DNA of 52,185 bases. Origin: Devosia psychrophila (GTDB lineage: Bacteria > Pseudomonadota > Alphaproteobacteria > Rhizobiales > Devosiaceae). The notes beneath the pieces were generated by a model. It saw only the letters and a program-made list of their open reading frames with translations. It did not search any database and was not told where the DNA came from. Location of the stretch: positions 1 to 52,185 of the forward strand of contig NZ_LAPV01000008.1 of the NCBI RefSeq assembly GCF_000971275.1. Reading direction: 5' to 3'. This document shows positions 29,187 through 38,272 of the stretch, piece after piece. Every line of letters starts with the position of its first letter. Position 1 is the first letter of the stretch. The position numbers were made by a program, and so were the translations under genes.

Positions 29187-29283
29187 AGGTACGTCCCCCC
29201 GAAAGCGACGGCGGCGCTACAGCCGCGTCGCCTGAATTGTAAAATGGACGGGGCGGTCTTGCCTGCCGGCCTCCGTCCCTTGC

Positions 29284-31761
29284 TTAGTTTGCGCCGGGCG
29301 TAACACCCCAGATATCCTTGGCATACTGCCGGATCGTGCGATCCGATGAGAAGAAGCCCACCCGCGCCGTGTTGCGAATAGCCATGGCATTCCAGCGCGC
29401 CTTGTCGTGCCAGATCACATCGACCTCAGCCTGAGCGGCAACATAAGCGTCGAAATCGCGCGCCACCATGAACCAGTCATGCTCGTAAATCCCGCCGATC
29501 AACGCGCTATAGCGGTTCGGATCATCTGGAGAGAATACCCCTGAAGAAATCGACTCCAGCGCTTCCTTGAGCCTTGGTGACGCATCGACCATCGCCTGTG
29601 GCAGCTCGTTCTTGGAACGCTTGTCGTTCACCTCGTCGGTCGTCAGGCCGAAAATCACGATGTTGTCCGGCCCTACTTCCTTGTGCATCTCGACGTTGGC
29701 ACCATCCATGGTGCCGATGGTGATGGCACCATTGGCCATGAACTTCATGTTGCCAGTGCCCGATGCTTCCATACCAGCTGTCGAAATTTGCTCGCTGAGG
29801 TCGGCGGCGGGAACAATCACTTCTGCCAGGCTCACGTTATAATTTGGCAGGAACACTACCTTGAGCAATCCACGCACTGCCGGGTCGTTGTTGATGACTT
29901 TGGCGACGTCGTTTATCAACTTAATGATGAGCTTGGCGTTCCAGTACCCCGGAGCCGCCTTGCCTGCGAAAATTTTAACGCGCGGCGCCCAATCTCGTTC
30001 TGGATGCGCGCGAATTTCATCATATAGCGCAACGGCTTGGATAATATTGAGTAACTGGCGCTTGTATTCGTGGATGCGCTTGATTTGAACGTCGAACATG
30101 GCATCGGCGGACACTGTGATGCCCAGCCGATCCTTGATCAGTTTGGCCAGCTTCTGCTTGTTGGCCTGTTTCACCGCCGCAAACTGGCCTTGGAAGGTCG
30201 GATCATCGGCATGCGCGTTAAGCCCCTGCAGCAGGTCGATATCGTCCAAAAACCCCGGCCCGATCCGATCGCTGATCAGCTTTGTCAGCTCTGGATTGCA
30301 CTGCATCAACCAGCGACGTGGTGTAATGCCATTGGTCTTGTTGTTGATGCGCTCTGGATAGAGCTTGTGCAGGTCCGAAAACACCGTCTGCTTCATCAGT
30401 TCGGTATGCAGCGCCGACACGCCATTGATCGAATGCGAACCGACGAAGGCAAGCTGCCCCATCCGCACGCGCCGGCCACCGGCCTCATCGATCAGCGACA
30501 CATTGGCAATCTGCGCATCGGTAAACTTCGCGCGCACCCGCGCATCGGTCAGCACCTCGGCGTTAATCTGGTAGATGATCTGCATGTGGCGAGGCAACAG
30601 CCGCTCCATCAGCGAAACTGGCCAGCTTTCCAGTGCCTCAGGCAGCAGCGTATGATTGGTGTAGCCGAACACACCCTTGGACAGTTGCCACGCTTCGGCC
30701 CACTTGAGCCCGTTGTCGTCGATCAAGATACGCATCAGCTCGCATATCGAAATCGCCGGATGCGTGTCATTGAGGTGGATAGCCACCTTGTCTGGCAGCG
30801 ACCCAAGGTCGCCATATTGCTGCAGGTGACGCCGAACGATGTCCTGCAGCGATGCCGACGAGAAGAAGAACTCCTGCCGTAGCCGCAATTCCTGGCCCGC
30901 CGCCGTGGAGTCCGCCGGATACAGCACCCGGGTGATCGCCTCAGCCCGCGAGCTTTCCTCCAGCGCGCCGATGTGGTCGCCGGAGTTGAACTTGTCGAGC
31001 AGGATCGGATCGATCGGCTGCGCGCTCCACAGCCGCAACGTATTCACACGTGCGCCGCGCCAGCCGACGATTGGCGTGTCATAGGCCACCGCGAGCACAT
31101 GATCGTTTGGCCGCCATTCCTGACGCGTCGTGCCATCGGGGTCCGTCACCGGCTCCACATGGCCACCGAAACCGACTTCATAGGCGCTTTCGCGACGCTC
31201 GAATTCCCAGGGATTGCCGTGTGCCAGCCATTCCTCAGGCAATTCGACCTGCCAGCCCTCGCTCATTTCCTGGCGGAACAGCCCATGCACATAGCGAATG
31301 CCATAGCCATAAGCCGGAATTTTCACCGACGACATCGACTCGAGGAAACACGCCGCCAGCCGGCCAAGACCACCATTGCCCAGCGCCGCATCGGGCTCCA
31401 GATTGATCAGGTCGCCCAGATCGACATTGAGGTTCTTGAGCGCTGCGCGCATCGGGTCCATCAGCCCGACATTGCTCATCGCATCGCGCATCAGGCGCCC
31501 GATGAGGAATTCGAGGCTGAGGTAATAAACGCGCTTGTTCGACGAGCGCCAGGTCTCGCGGGATGACTCCATCCAGCGGTCCATGACTCGGTCGCGCACG
31601 GCAAGAATCGTTGCCGCAAGCCAGTCATGCTGGCGTGCAACAATCGGGTCTTTGCCGACGGAATAGATCAGCCTTTCCAGGATTTCGGCCTGGATGGCCT
31701 CAACGGTAGTGGCGCGTGGCTCCGGCGTAGGGGCGTCGTAAACGATCGGCTGTTGCGGCAT
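29284..31761 (-). CDS. glgP: Glycogen/maltodextrin phosphorylase
   Basis: PLP-dependent GT35 enzyme that releases glucose 1-phosphate. The 825-residue protein has RVYYLSLEFLIGR near the N-terminus, ALGNGGLGRLAACFLES, HLNDTHPAI, and the pyridoxal-phosphate site EASGTGNMKFMANGA. First gene of the glg operon as transcribed. A palindrome TGCAC-N7-GTGCA lies about 50 bases upstream of its ATG. No clear -35/-10 pair was found. Confidence 0.97.
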   Translation of the reverse strand: MPQQPIVYDAPTPEPRATTVEAIQAEILERLIYSVGKDPIVARQHDWLAATILAVRDRVMDRWMESSRETWRSSNKRVYYLSLEFLIGRLMRDAMSNVGLMDPMRAALKNLNVDLGDLINLEPDAALGNGGLGRLAACFLESMSSVKIPAYGYGIRYVHGLFRQEMSEGWQVELPEEWLAHGNPWEFERRESAYEVGFGGHVEPVTDPDGTTRQEWRPNDHVLAVAYDTPIVGWRGARVNTLRLWSAQPIDPILLDKFNSGDHIGALEESSRAEAITRVLYPADSTAAGQELRLRQEFFFSSASLQDIVRRHLQQYGDLGSLPDKVAIHLNDTHPAISICELMRILIDDNGLKWAEAWQLSKGVFGYTNHTLLPEALESWPVSLMERLLPRHMQIIYQINAEVLTDARVRAKFTDAQIANVSLIDEAGGRRVRMGQLAFVGSHSINGVSALHTELMKQTVFSDLHKLYPERINNKTNGITPRRWLMQCNPELTKLISDRIGPGFLDDIDLLQGLNAHADDPTFQGQFAAVKQANKQKLAKLIKDRLGITVSADAMFDVQIKRIHEYKRQLLNIIQAVALYDEIRAHPERDWAPRVKIFAGKAAPGYWNAKLIIKLINDVAKVINNDPAVRGLLKVVFLPNYNVSLAEVIVPAADLSEQISTAGMEASGTGNMKFMANGAITIGTMDGANVEMHKEVGPDNIVIFGLTTDEVNDKRSKNELPQAMVDASPRLKEALESISSGVFSPDDPNRYSALIGGIYEHDWFMVARDFDAYVAAQAEVDVIWHDKARWNAMAIRNTARVGFFSSDRTIRQYAKDIWGVTPGAN

Positions 31762-31811
31762 TTCGCAATCCAGATTTCATGACGATGTATTCCCCTCAGA
31801 AACTTCAGTCT

Positions 31812-31828
31812 TGCACTTAAATTGTGCA
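31812..31828. promoter_or_regulatory. TGCAC-N7-GTGCA palindrome upstream of glgP
   Basis: TGCACTTAAATTGTGCA has perfect 5-base arms with the 7-base spacing of NtrC sites (enterobacterial consensus TGCACY-N5-RGTGCA; here the inner R position is T). No sigma-54 promoter is visible beside it, so another regulator is equally possible. Confidence 0.4.
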
Positions 31829-31863
31829 GGCGAAAGCCCCATTGAGAGGAGCGGCTATGCAGG

Positions 31864-33720
31864 CTACGCGGGTTGGGTACTCTTGGTTACTGCTTCCTCT
31901 GCGGCTTCTTCTGCTACGATCACGCCGCCCTCGCGGGCCTGCTCTTCGGCGTTGCTGATCAGCAGATGGCTTCCGGCAATCATCTGCCCACCGCCCACCA
32001 TCTGCAGGTCGAAACGCTGCCGATCCCGGTCGCGCACACCCTCGACGACTTCCTCGGCCTCTTCCGCGCTTGCACCCAAAATCCGGATCACTTGCCCACC
32101 GAAAGTCAGCGCCGATTCGAGCACTTCGCGCATCTGATAATCGACACCGGCTTTGATCAGCTCGATGGCATGGCCACGATCGAAGGCGCGCGCCATAACC
32201 TTAACCAGCGGAAACTCGTCCCGCACCAGTTCGGCAATTCGCGTCGTCTGCTCTTTCTTGTCCGTACAGATAAGGATGATGCTGGCTTTGTCGGCTCCAG
32301 CGGCACGAAGAATATCAAGCCGTGTACCATCCCCATAATACACTTTGAAGCCGATGCGGGCGGCGGCCCGGATCATGTCGGTGTCGTTGTCGATGATCGA
32401 CACTGAATGATGCATCGCCAGCAGCGGCTGCGACGCGATCTGCCCAAACCGGCCAAAGCCGATCAGCAGCACCTTGGCCGTCAGGTCCGCGACCTCTTCG
32501 ACGCCATCCATCGATGGCGCTTCCTTCTTCGGCGTCACGTAACGCAGGCCGATGATAAAGAACGGCGTCAGCACCATCGAAACAATTACCGTCGCCGTAA
32601 AAATCGCATTGGTCGGCCCGTCGATAATTCCAGCCGAAACCGCCGTGGTATACAGCACGAAGGCAAATTCGCCGCCCTGCCCCATCAGCACCGCCCGCTC
32701 CAGCGCCTCCCGATGGCTTGACTTCAGCAGCCGCGCGATGATGTAAATCGCCCCCGCCTTGACCAGCATATAGGCCACCACGCTCATCGCGATGATCTGC
32801 CAGTTGTCGCCGACGATCCCCAGATCGAGCGACATCCCGACCGCCAGGAAAAACAGCCCAAGCAATATCCCGCGGAACGGCTCGACGTCAGCCTCCAACT
32901 GACGCCGGAACGTCGACGTAGACAGCAACACACCTGCGAGAAACGCGCCCATAGCCATCGACAACCCGCTCGCCTGAAACAGCAATGCCGCTCCAAGCAC
33001 CACGAGTAGCGCTGCCGCCGTCATCACTTCGCGCAGCTTGCTCGAAGCCAGCAGCGCGAACAGCGGGTTCATGATCCGCCGGCCGACGAAAATCAGCAGC
33101 AACACCGCCCCAATCGGCGCCGCGATACTCAACACGCGGGTCACGATACCCACATCGCCGCCACTCGATGGCGCCAGGATCGCCACCACCGCTAGCAGAG
33201 GTACGATCGCCAAATCTTCCAGCAACAAAATCGACACCATGCGCTGCCCGCTATCGGTCGATAGCTCGCCCCGCTCGCCCAAGATTTGCATGACGATGGC
33301 CGTCGAGGTCAGCACAAACCCCATGCCGAAGATAAACGCCACCACCGGCGCAAAGCCCAGCAATACGCCGACACCCGTCAGCAACGCCCCACAGGCACCG
33401 ACCTGGATCACACCCAGCCCGAAAATCTGCTTGCGCAGCGCCCACAGCTTGGCCGGCTCCATTTCGAGACCAATGATAAAGAGGAACATCACAACGCCAA
33501 GCTCGGCCGTGGTCAGCACCGATTCGGGATCGTTGATCAGCCCGATACCCGATGGCCCGAGCAACAGGCCCGCCGCCAGATAGCCCAGCACCGAGCCGAG
33601 TCCCAGCCGCTTGAACAGCGGAACGCCAATGACAGCGGCGCCCAGCAGCGCCACCACCGGCACCAGATCGACACCATGCGCGGCGGCCTCGGCTACATGT
33701 CCAACCACTTCACCCGCCAC
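31864..33720 (-). CDS. Kef-type (CPA2) potassium/proton antiporter with RCK domain
   Basis: A 618-residue inner-membrane protein. Residues 15-385 form the Na/H-exchanger-like membrane domain with about 12 helices (GLGSVLGYLAAGLLLGPSG; ELGVVMFLFIIGLEMEP; MGQGGEFAFVLYTT). From about 410 a TrkA-N/RCK nucleotide-binding domain follows (VLLIGFGRFGQIA, then SIIDND and YYGDGT). The acidic C-terminal tail (AEEAEEVVEGVRDRDRQRF; EEAAEEA) is typical of KefB/KefC relatives. The start is a GTG at 33720. It probably effluxes potassium in exchange for protons during electrophile or pH stress. The exact ion and ligand are not evident. Confidence 0.88.
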   Translation of the reverse strand: MAGEVVGHVAEAAAHGVDLVPVVALLGAAVIGVPLFKRLGLGSVLGYLAAGLLLGPSGIGLINDPESVLTTAELGVVMFLFIIGLEMEPAKLWALRKQIFGLGVIQVGACGALLTGVGVLLGFAPVVAFIFGMGFVLTSTAIVMQILGERGELSTDSGQRMVSILLLEDLAIVPLLAVVAILAPSSGGDVGIVTRVLSIAAPIGAVLLLIFVGRRIMNPLFALLASSKLREVMTAAALLVVLGAALLFQASGLSMAMGAFLAGVLLSTSTFRRQLEADVEPFRGILLGLFFLAVGMSLDLGIVGDNWQIIAMSVVAYMLVKAGAIYIIARLLKSSHREALERAVLMGQGGEFAFVLYTTAVSAGIIDGPTNAIFTATVIVSMVLTPFFIIGLRYVTPKKEAPSMDGVEEVADLTAKVLLIGFGRFGQIASQPLLAMHHSVSIIDNDTDMIRAAARIGFKVYYGDGTRLDILRAAGADKASIILICTDKKEQTTRIAELVRDEFPLVKVMARAFDRGHAIELIKAGVDYQMREVLESALTFGGQVIRILGASAEEAEEVVEGVRDRDRQRFDLQMVGGGQMIAGSHLLISNAEEQAREGGVIVAEEAAEEAVTKSTQPA

Positions 33721-33957
33721 AACAAACCCCGCGCTCAGATCAAGTCCGGAGTCTTTCGTCCCTGCACGAAGCCGTCAAGTGCGTCTCTGGTCATAGGTGC
33801 TTCCTGCTAACGAGCAGAATTTATGCCCCGCGAGTCGGCCTGCTCGTTTCGACGCTTCGGGCCAGTGAAAGTCTTATTTAGCCCAGTCGACCACCCACCG
33901 ATAAGCCGCTAGTGTGCCGACAAATTCGCCTGCAATTCTAGCGCCCAAGGCACTTCC

Positions 33958-34899
33958 ATGTCCCGCAAGATCATCATCGATACCGACCCAGGCCAGGACG
34001 ACGCGGTCGCCATACTACTGGCGCTCGCCTCTCCCGAAGAACTCGAAGTGCTGGGCGTCGTAGCCGTAGCAGGCAATGTGGGCCTGCATCACAATGCAAA
34101 CAACGCCCGCAAGGTGGTTGAACTTGCCGGCAGGCGCGACATCCATGTCTATGCCGGTTGCGCCCGCCCGATGCGCCGCCACCTCGTCACCGCCGAACAC
34201 GTACACGGCGAAACCGGTCTCGACGGCCCGGACCTGCCCGATCCCACCATTCCGCTGCAAACCCAGCACGGCGTCGACTATATCGTCGATACGCTGATGG
34301 CCGCAGAACCCGGCACCATCACGCTCTGCACACTCGGCCCGCTGACCAATATCGCCATGGCCCTGATCAAACAGCCCGCCATTGCCGAGCGGATCAAGGA
34401 AATCGTCATGATGGGCGGCGCCTATTTCGAAGTCGGCAACATCACGCCTGCCGCCGAATTCAATATCTATGTCGATCCCGAAGCCGCCGATGTGGTGCTG
34501 CGCTCCGGCGTCCCGATCACCATGCTGCCGCTCGATGTCACGCATCAGATTCAGTCGACCCCCCAGCGCCTTGCCGCCATCAAGGCCATCGGCAACAAGT
34601 CCGGCGAGGCCGTCCACGCCATGCTGACCTTCTCGGAAACCTTCGACCTCCAGAAATACGGCTGGTCCGGCGCCCCCCTGCATGACCCCACCGTCATCGC
34701 CTACCTGCTGCAGCCCGACCTGTTCACCGGACGCCACTGCAACGTCACCATCGAGACCGCCAGCGAACTCACCGTCGGCATGACCGTCACCGACTACTGG
34801 CACGTCACCGGCAAAGTAAAAAACGTCAACTACCTCCGCAACGGCAACGCCGAAGGGTTCTACAAGCTGCTGACCGAGCGGCTGGCCCGCCTGCCTTGA
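33958..34899 (+). CDS. Nucleoside hydrolase (IU-NH family)
   Basis: Cleaves the N-glycosidic bond of nucleosides to ribose and a free base. The 313-residue protein has the calcium-binding N-terminal motif IIDTDPGQDDAVAI (about residues 6-19), MGGAYFEVGNITPAAEFNIYVDPEAA and the fourth calcium-ligand region SGAPLHDPTVIAYL. It is close to the hydantoin and nucleobase genes to its right, so it may supply free bases to them. Pyrimidine or purine preference cannot be read from the sequence. Confidence 0.92.
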   Translation: MSRKIIIDTDPGQDDAVAILLALASPEELEVLGVVAVAGNVGLHHNANNARKVVELAGRRDIHVYAGCARPMRRHLVTAEHVHGETGLDGPDLPDPTIPLQTQHGVDYIVDTLMAAEPGTITLCTLGPLTNIAMALIKQPAIAERIKEIVMMGGAYFEVGNITPAAEFNIYVDPEAADVVLRSGVPITMLPLDVTHQIQSTPQRLAAIKAIGNKSGEAVHAMLTFSETFDLQKYGWSGAPLHDPTVIAYLLQPDLFTGRHCNVTIETASELTVGMTVTDYWHVTGKVKNVNYLRNGNAEGFYKLLTERLARLP

Positions 34900-34912
34900 C
34901 CTCCTTCTCCCA

Positions 34913-34925
34913 CGGGCTCGACCCG
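34913..34925. repeat. CTTGA-family palindrome, degenerate copy
   Basis: CGGG-CTCGA-CCCG at 34913-34925, flanked by GAGGG on the right, corresponds to the copy at 3143-3163 with a changed loop base and a broken outer left arm. Confidence 0.45.
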
Positions 34926-34961
34926 AGGGCCACTCTCCACACGGCACAAGTGGTGAATGAG

Positions 34962-34980
34962 CCTCGGATCAAGTCCGAGG
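34962..34980. repeat. CTTGA-family palindrome, copy 3 (inverted)
   Basis: CCTCGGA (34962-34968) and TCCGAGG (34974-34980) enclose TCAAG, the complement of the CTTGA loop, so this copy is in the opposite orientation to those at 3143 and 3209. Confidence 0.7.
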
Positions 34981-35088
34981 GAAAACCGTGTTTGCGGTAG
35001 TTTAAGCGTCCAAGGCCCAACCATTGCGCGCCTTGGCAAACTCATCCCCGAAGCCTAGTGTTCGCCTCCCAATCCGAGACCCGACGCC

Positions 35089-35700
35089 ATGGAACCCTTC
35101 ACCCTCCTGACCTTCACCATCGCCTATGCCATCGCAGTGCTCGTGCCCGGCCCCGGCGTCGCGGCCGTGGTTGCACGTGCGCTGGGTGGCGGCTTCAAGG
35201 GTGCCTTCCCCATGGTGTTGGGTATTCTGGCTGGTGATCTGGTGTATTTCGTCTTTGCGGTGTTCGGCCTTGCCGCCATCGCCACTTACTTCGGCCCGAT
35301 CTTCGTCGTTGTCCGCTGGGTTGGCGCTGCCTATCTTCTGTACATCGCCTACAAGTTCTGGACCGCCCGCCCCGGCTCCGAACAGATGAAGCCAAAGAAC
35401 GAGGATTGGCTGAAGACTTTCCTGGCCGGCTTTTCGCTGACCATGGGCAATCCCAAGACCATCGTCTTCTACCTGGCCATCCTGCCCACGGTCATCCCGC
35501 TCGACCAGATGAACCCCGTCGCCTTCGCCGAGCTGACCTTCATCGTGGTCGTGGTCCTGCTGATCATCGGCTGCGGCTATGCATGGCTGGCATCCGCTGC
35601 CCGCGAAATGTTCCAGAGCGAACGCGCCCTCGGTCGCCTCAACAAGACTGCCGGCGCCATGATGGCTACCGCCGCCGGCCTCGTGCTGTTTCAGCACTAG
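35089..35700 (+). CDS. LysE family amino acid exporter
   Basis: A 203-residue inner-membrane protein with about six helices. The family N-terminus YAIAVLVPGPGVAAVVARALGGGFKGAFPMVLGILAGDLVY, in which PGPG is the diagnostic turn, and TMGNPKTIVFYLAILP in the second half identify the LysE/RhtB translocator family. The amino acid exported is not evident. Its stop codon shares CTAG with the stop of the convergent small gene. Confidence 0.92.
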   Translation: MEPFTLLTFTIAYAIAVLVPGPGVAAVVARALGGGFKGAFPMVLGILAGDLVYFVFAVFGLAAIATYFGPIFVVVRWVGAAYLLYIAYKFWTARPGSEQMKPKNEDWLKTFLAGFSLTMGNPKTIVFYLAILPTVIPLDQMNPVAFAELTFIVVVVLLIIGCGYAWLASAAREMFQSERALGRLNKTAGAMMATAAGLVLFQH

Positions 35701-35897
35701 CTGCGCGGCGAATAGGTCTCGAGCAGCCACGCAATTACCTTCGTCCGGTCAGCCAGTTCCGGCTGTTCCGCTGGCCGCGCAAAGCCATGCCGCGACAGGG
35801 CAGCCGTCAGGGCGATAAGCCGGTTCTGCGGGTTGATGACGGTGAGCGTGCTATCGGCAATTTGGCCCGCGAGGGTCTTGGACAAGCGTTTTGTCAC
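35697..35897 (-). CDS. Small hypothetical protein, 66 residues
   Basis: Unrecognised. GTG start at 35897 with GGAG six bases upstream. The product (SKTLAGQIADSTLTVINPQNRLIALTAAL…) has protein-like composition with no signal peptide or membrane helix. It may be the first of the leftward genes or a stand-alone small protein. Its TAG overlaps the LysE stop within the palindrome CTAG. Confidence 0.5.
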   Translation of the reverse strand: MTKRLSKTLAGQIADSTLTVINPQNRLIALTAALSRHGFARPAEQPELADRTKVIAWLLETYSPRS

Positions 35898-35942
35898 GAC
35901 GGCTCCATTCTGGGGACCATAGTGTTAGCAGTGCGCTAAAGC

Positions 35943-36725
35943 TTAGCCTAGCTCCAGGCTCGAAATCCCGAACACCCGGTCCATGTCCATTTTCGGCGTC
36001 GGTCCGCGATACATCCGTGTTGTCCGGAAGCCCGGCACGAAACCCAGCGCCTCCAGGCTACCAAGGAAATCCGTCTGCCCGGCCGGCACATCGATCTGCA
36101 ACGCGCCCTCGACCGGCCCCAAAAGCTCCATTGCATCAACGGCATCAGCCGCAAACAGCGGCCCCACCTTCTGCCCTTCCGTGCAAGCCCGAACTACCCC
36201 AAAGCCAGCTTTCGTCCGCCAAGCCCGGTTCGGCGCCGCGATCCATTGCGCCAAAAACCCGTCCCGCTCCGCTGGAAAAATATCCATGCCGCGGATGCCA
36301 TCCATGCTGTCGACCGGCGTTGCCAATGACGGTGCTGCTCGTAAAGTACCACTCATCCGCACCGTCTCATACGCCGCCATAAATCCCATGCTGACATAGT
36401 TGGATTGCTGCTCCGGCACGCCATCCAGCCCCACTGTCCTAGAGCGGAGATGCGCCATCCCGGCGTCCCAAACGGCACCCCCATGCCCCTGCCCGCGCCA
36501 GTTCGGATGACAGATGTAAAGCCCTATGAAACCAAACTTTTCGTCGTACGCCACAGCCGCAATCGCCGCGACCATCACGCCATCGACAAACGCACCCAAG
36601 AACCCATCCGGGTCCGCGGCCTGAAACGCTTGCGCGTCCCTCAACCCCGGGTTCCAGCGCTCAGCCGCCGCCCAGTCGAGCAACGTCTGGATCCCGTCGA
36701 GGTCCAGCACCTTGATGACCCTCAT
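35943..36725 (-). CDS. GNAT family N-acetyltransferase
   Basis: A 260-residue protein. The N-terminal GNAT domain (about 1-130) has FGFIGLYICHPNWRGQGHGGAVWDAGMAHL, with acetyl-CoA loop RGQGHG. The C-terminal half (GFGVVRACTEGQKVGPLFAADAVDAMELL) matches the extra domain of the two-domain GNAT_C group. The substrate is unknown. It overlaps the racemase gene by four bases and ends the ABC transporter operon. Confidence 0.85.
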   Translation of the reverse strand: MRVIKVLDLDGIQTLLDWAAAERWNPGLRDAQAFQAADPDGFLGAFVDGVMVAAIAAVAYDEKFGFIGLYICHPNWRGQGHGGAVWDAGMAHLRSRTVGLDGVPEQQSNYVSMGFMAAYETVRMSGTLRAAPSLATPVDSMDGIRGMDIFPAERDGFLAQWIAAPNRAWRTKAGFGVVRACTEGQKVGPLFAADAVDAMELLGPVEGALQIDVPAGQTDFLGSLEALGFVPGFRTTRMYRGPTPKMDMDRVFGISSLELG

Positions 36726-37456
36726 GCAGGCGCAAACCTCGACAGCGGCCCAATATATGTCTTGCTCACCGGCGGCGCATACGTCCCGCGCTTGCTGGTG
36801 CTCAACCCCAGCGCCACCAGCGCCTCAGCTTGCTTCACCGCCGCGCCCACGCCATCGATCACCGGGATTCCAAACTCCCGGCTCAGCGTCCGCGCCAGGT
36901 CCGCCATGCCGGCACAACCCAACACGATTGCCTCGGCATTATCCTCGGCAATCGCCCGCGCAATCTCGCTGCGCAGTTTGTCCCGCGCCCCCGAATTGGG
37001 ATCTTCCAGCGACAGTACCGAGATGTTCGCGGCCCTGACCTTGGCGCGCCCGGTCATGCCATAGCGATGCGACAGTTCCTCGATCGGCACCCGCGAGCGC
37101 TCCATCGTGGTCACCACGGTAAACCGCTTGGCGATGAAACTCGCCGTCACCATTGCCGCCTCGCAAATGCCGATCACCGGCATCCGCGCCATAGCTCGCG
37201 CCGCGTCCAGCCCGGTATCGTCGAAACACGCTATCACCGCCGCCTGCGCACCCTCGCGCTCAGCCCGACCGATTTCCAGCAACAGCCCCGGCAGGGCAAA
37301 GGCCTCGTCATAATAGCCCTCGATAGAGACCGGTCCCATCGTCGAGGTCACCGCCACGATTTCCGTGCCGACAGCGGCAGCACCGCGCGCCGCATCAGCA
37401 ATCGTCGCAGTCATGCTGGCAGTCGTATTGGGATTTATAACGGCAACACGGGTCAT
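36722..37456 (-). CDS. Asp/Glu/hydantoin racemase family protein
   Basis: A 244-residue racemase of the two-cysteine, cofactor-independent type. It begins TRVAVINPNTTASMT, the characteristic hydantoin-racemase N-terminus. Catalytic Cys77 lies in VIACFDDTGLDA and Cys181 in VLGCAGMADL. Hydantoin and allantoin racemases invert 5-substituted hydantoins or ureides so that stereospecific hydantoinases can use both forms. It is coupled by ATGA to the upstream permease gene, so the importer may carry its substrate. Confidence 0.88.
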   Translation of the reverse strand: MTRVAVINPNTTASMTATIADAARGAAAVGTEIVAVTSTMGPVSIEGYYDEAFALPGLLLEIGRAEREGAQAAVIACFDDTGLDAARAMARMPVIGICEAAMVTASFIAKRFTVVTTMERSRVPIEELSHRYGMTGRAKVRAANISVLSLEDPNSGARDKLRSEIARAIAEDNAEAIVLGCAGMADLARTLSREFGIPVIDGVGAAVKQAEALVALGLSTSKRGTYAPPVSKTYIGPLSRFAPA

Positions 37457-38271
37457 GTCCGCGCCCGCTTGCGTCCGATCAGCAGGATGATGCTAAGCGT
37501 CACGAGGATGACGAGGAAAGAGAACAGCGTCGTCACCGTGCCCAATGCATATAGCACCGGCGTCGTGACATTTGTGGTCATGCCGTAGATTTCGAGCGGC
37601 AGCGTGTTGGAGCTACCCGAGGTCATCAGCGTGCGGGCAAACTCGTCATAGCTCAGCGAGAAGCCGAACAGTCCCACCCCGATCAGGCTCGGCGCAATCA
37701 TCGGCAGCACGACGTGATAGAAGGTCTGCCACGAACTGGCACCCAGATCGCGCGCCGCTTCCTCGTAGCTCGGCGAGAAGCGGTTGAACACGGCGAACAT
37801 GATCAGCACGCCAAACGGCAATGTCCAGGTCAGGTGCGCGCCATAGCCCGAGCTGAACCAGTTCGGCCGCAACCCCAATTGCTGGAACAACACGCCGATG
37901 CCCAGCGAGACGATAATCGACGGCACGACGAGGCTCGCGACAGTAAGATAGAATAACGGGCTGGCCCCGACGAACTTGCGCCGAAACGCTAGCCCCGCCA
38001 GCAGCGACACCAGCACCGTCGCCACCATCACCATCAGCCCCAGCATGAACGAGCGTCCGAAGCTGGCGCCGAAATTGCCGACGGCCTGGGTCTCGAACAG
38101 GTTCTGAAACCAGCGGAACGAAACGCCATTGAGCGGGAAGGTCAACCCGCCACGAGGTCCCTGAAAACTCAGGATGAAAACCGCAAACAGCGGTCCATAG
38201 AGGAACAGGACGAAGACAACGAAAAACACTGCGAGAACGTAGAAGCCGGTGGTCCGTTTTTCTGCCTGCAT
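37453..38271 (-). CDS. ABC transporter permease (PotC-like)
   Basis: A 272-residue inner-membrane permease with six helices and the binding-protein-dependent EAA loop YEEAARDLGASSWQTFYHVVLPMIAPSLIGVGLFGF. ATG 38271 begins MQAEKRTTGFYV; an upstream Cys/Trp-rich extension is not coding. It follows the PotB-like gene by one base and overlaps the racemase gene by four. Confidence 0.9.
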   Translation of the reverse strand: MQAEKRTTGFYVLAVFFVVFVLFLYGPLFAVFILSFQGPRGGLTFPLNGVSFRWFQNLFETQAVGNFGASFGRSFMLGLMVMVATVLVSLLAGLAFRRKFVGASPLFYLTVASLVVPSIIVSLGIGVLFQQLGLRPNWFSSGYGAHLTWTLPFGVLIMFAVFNRFSPSYEEAARDLGASSWQTFYHVVLPMIAPSLIGVGLFGFSLSYDEFARTLMTSGSSNTLPLEIYGMTTNVTTPVLYALGTVTTLFSFLVILVTLSIILLIGRKRART

Positions 38272-38272
38272 T

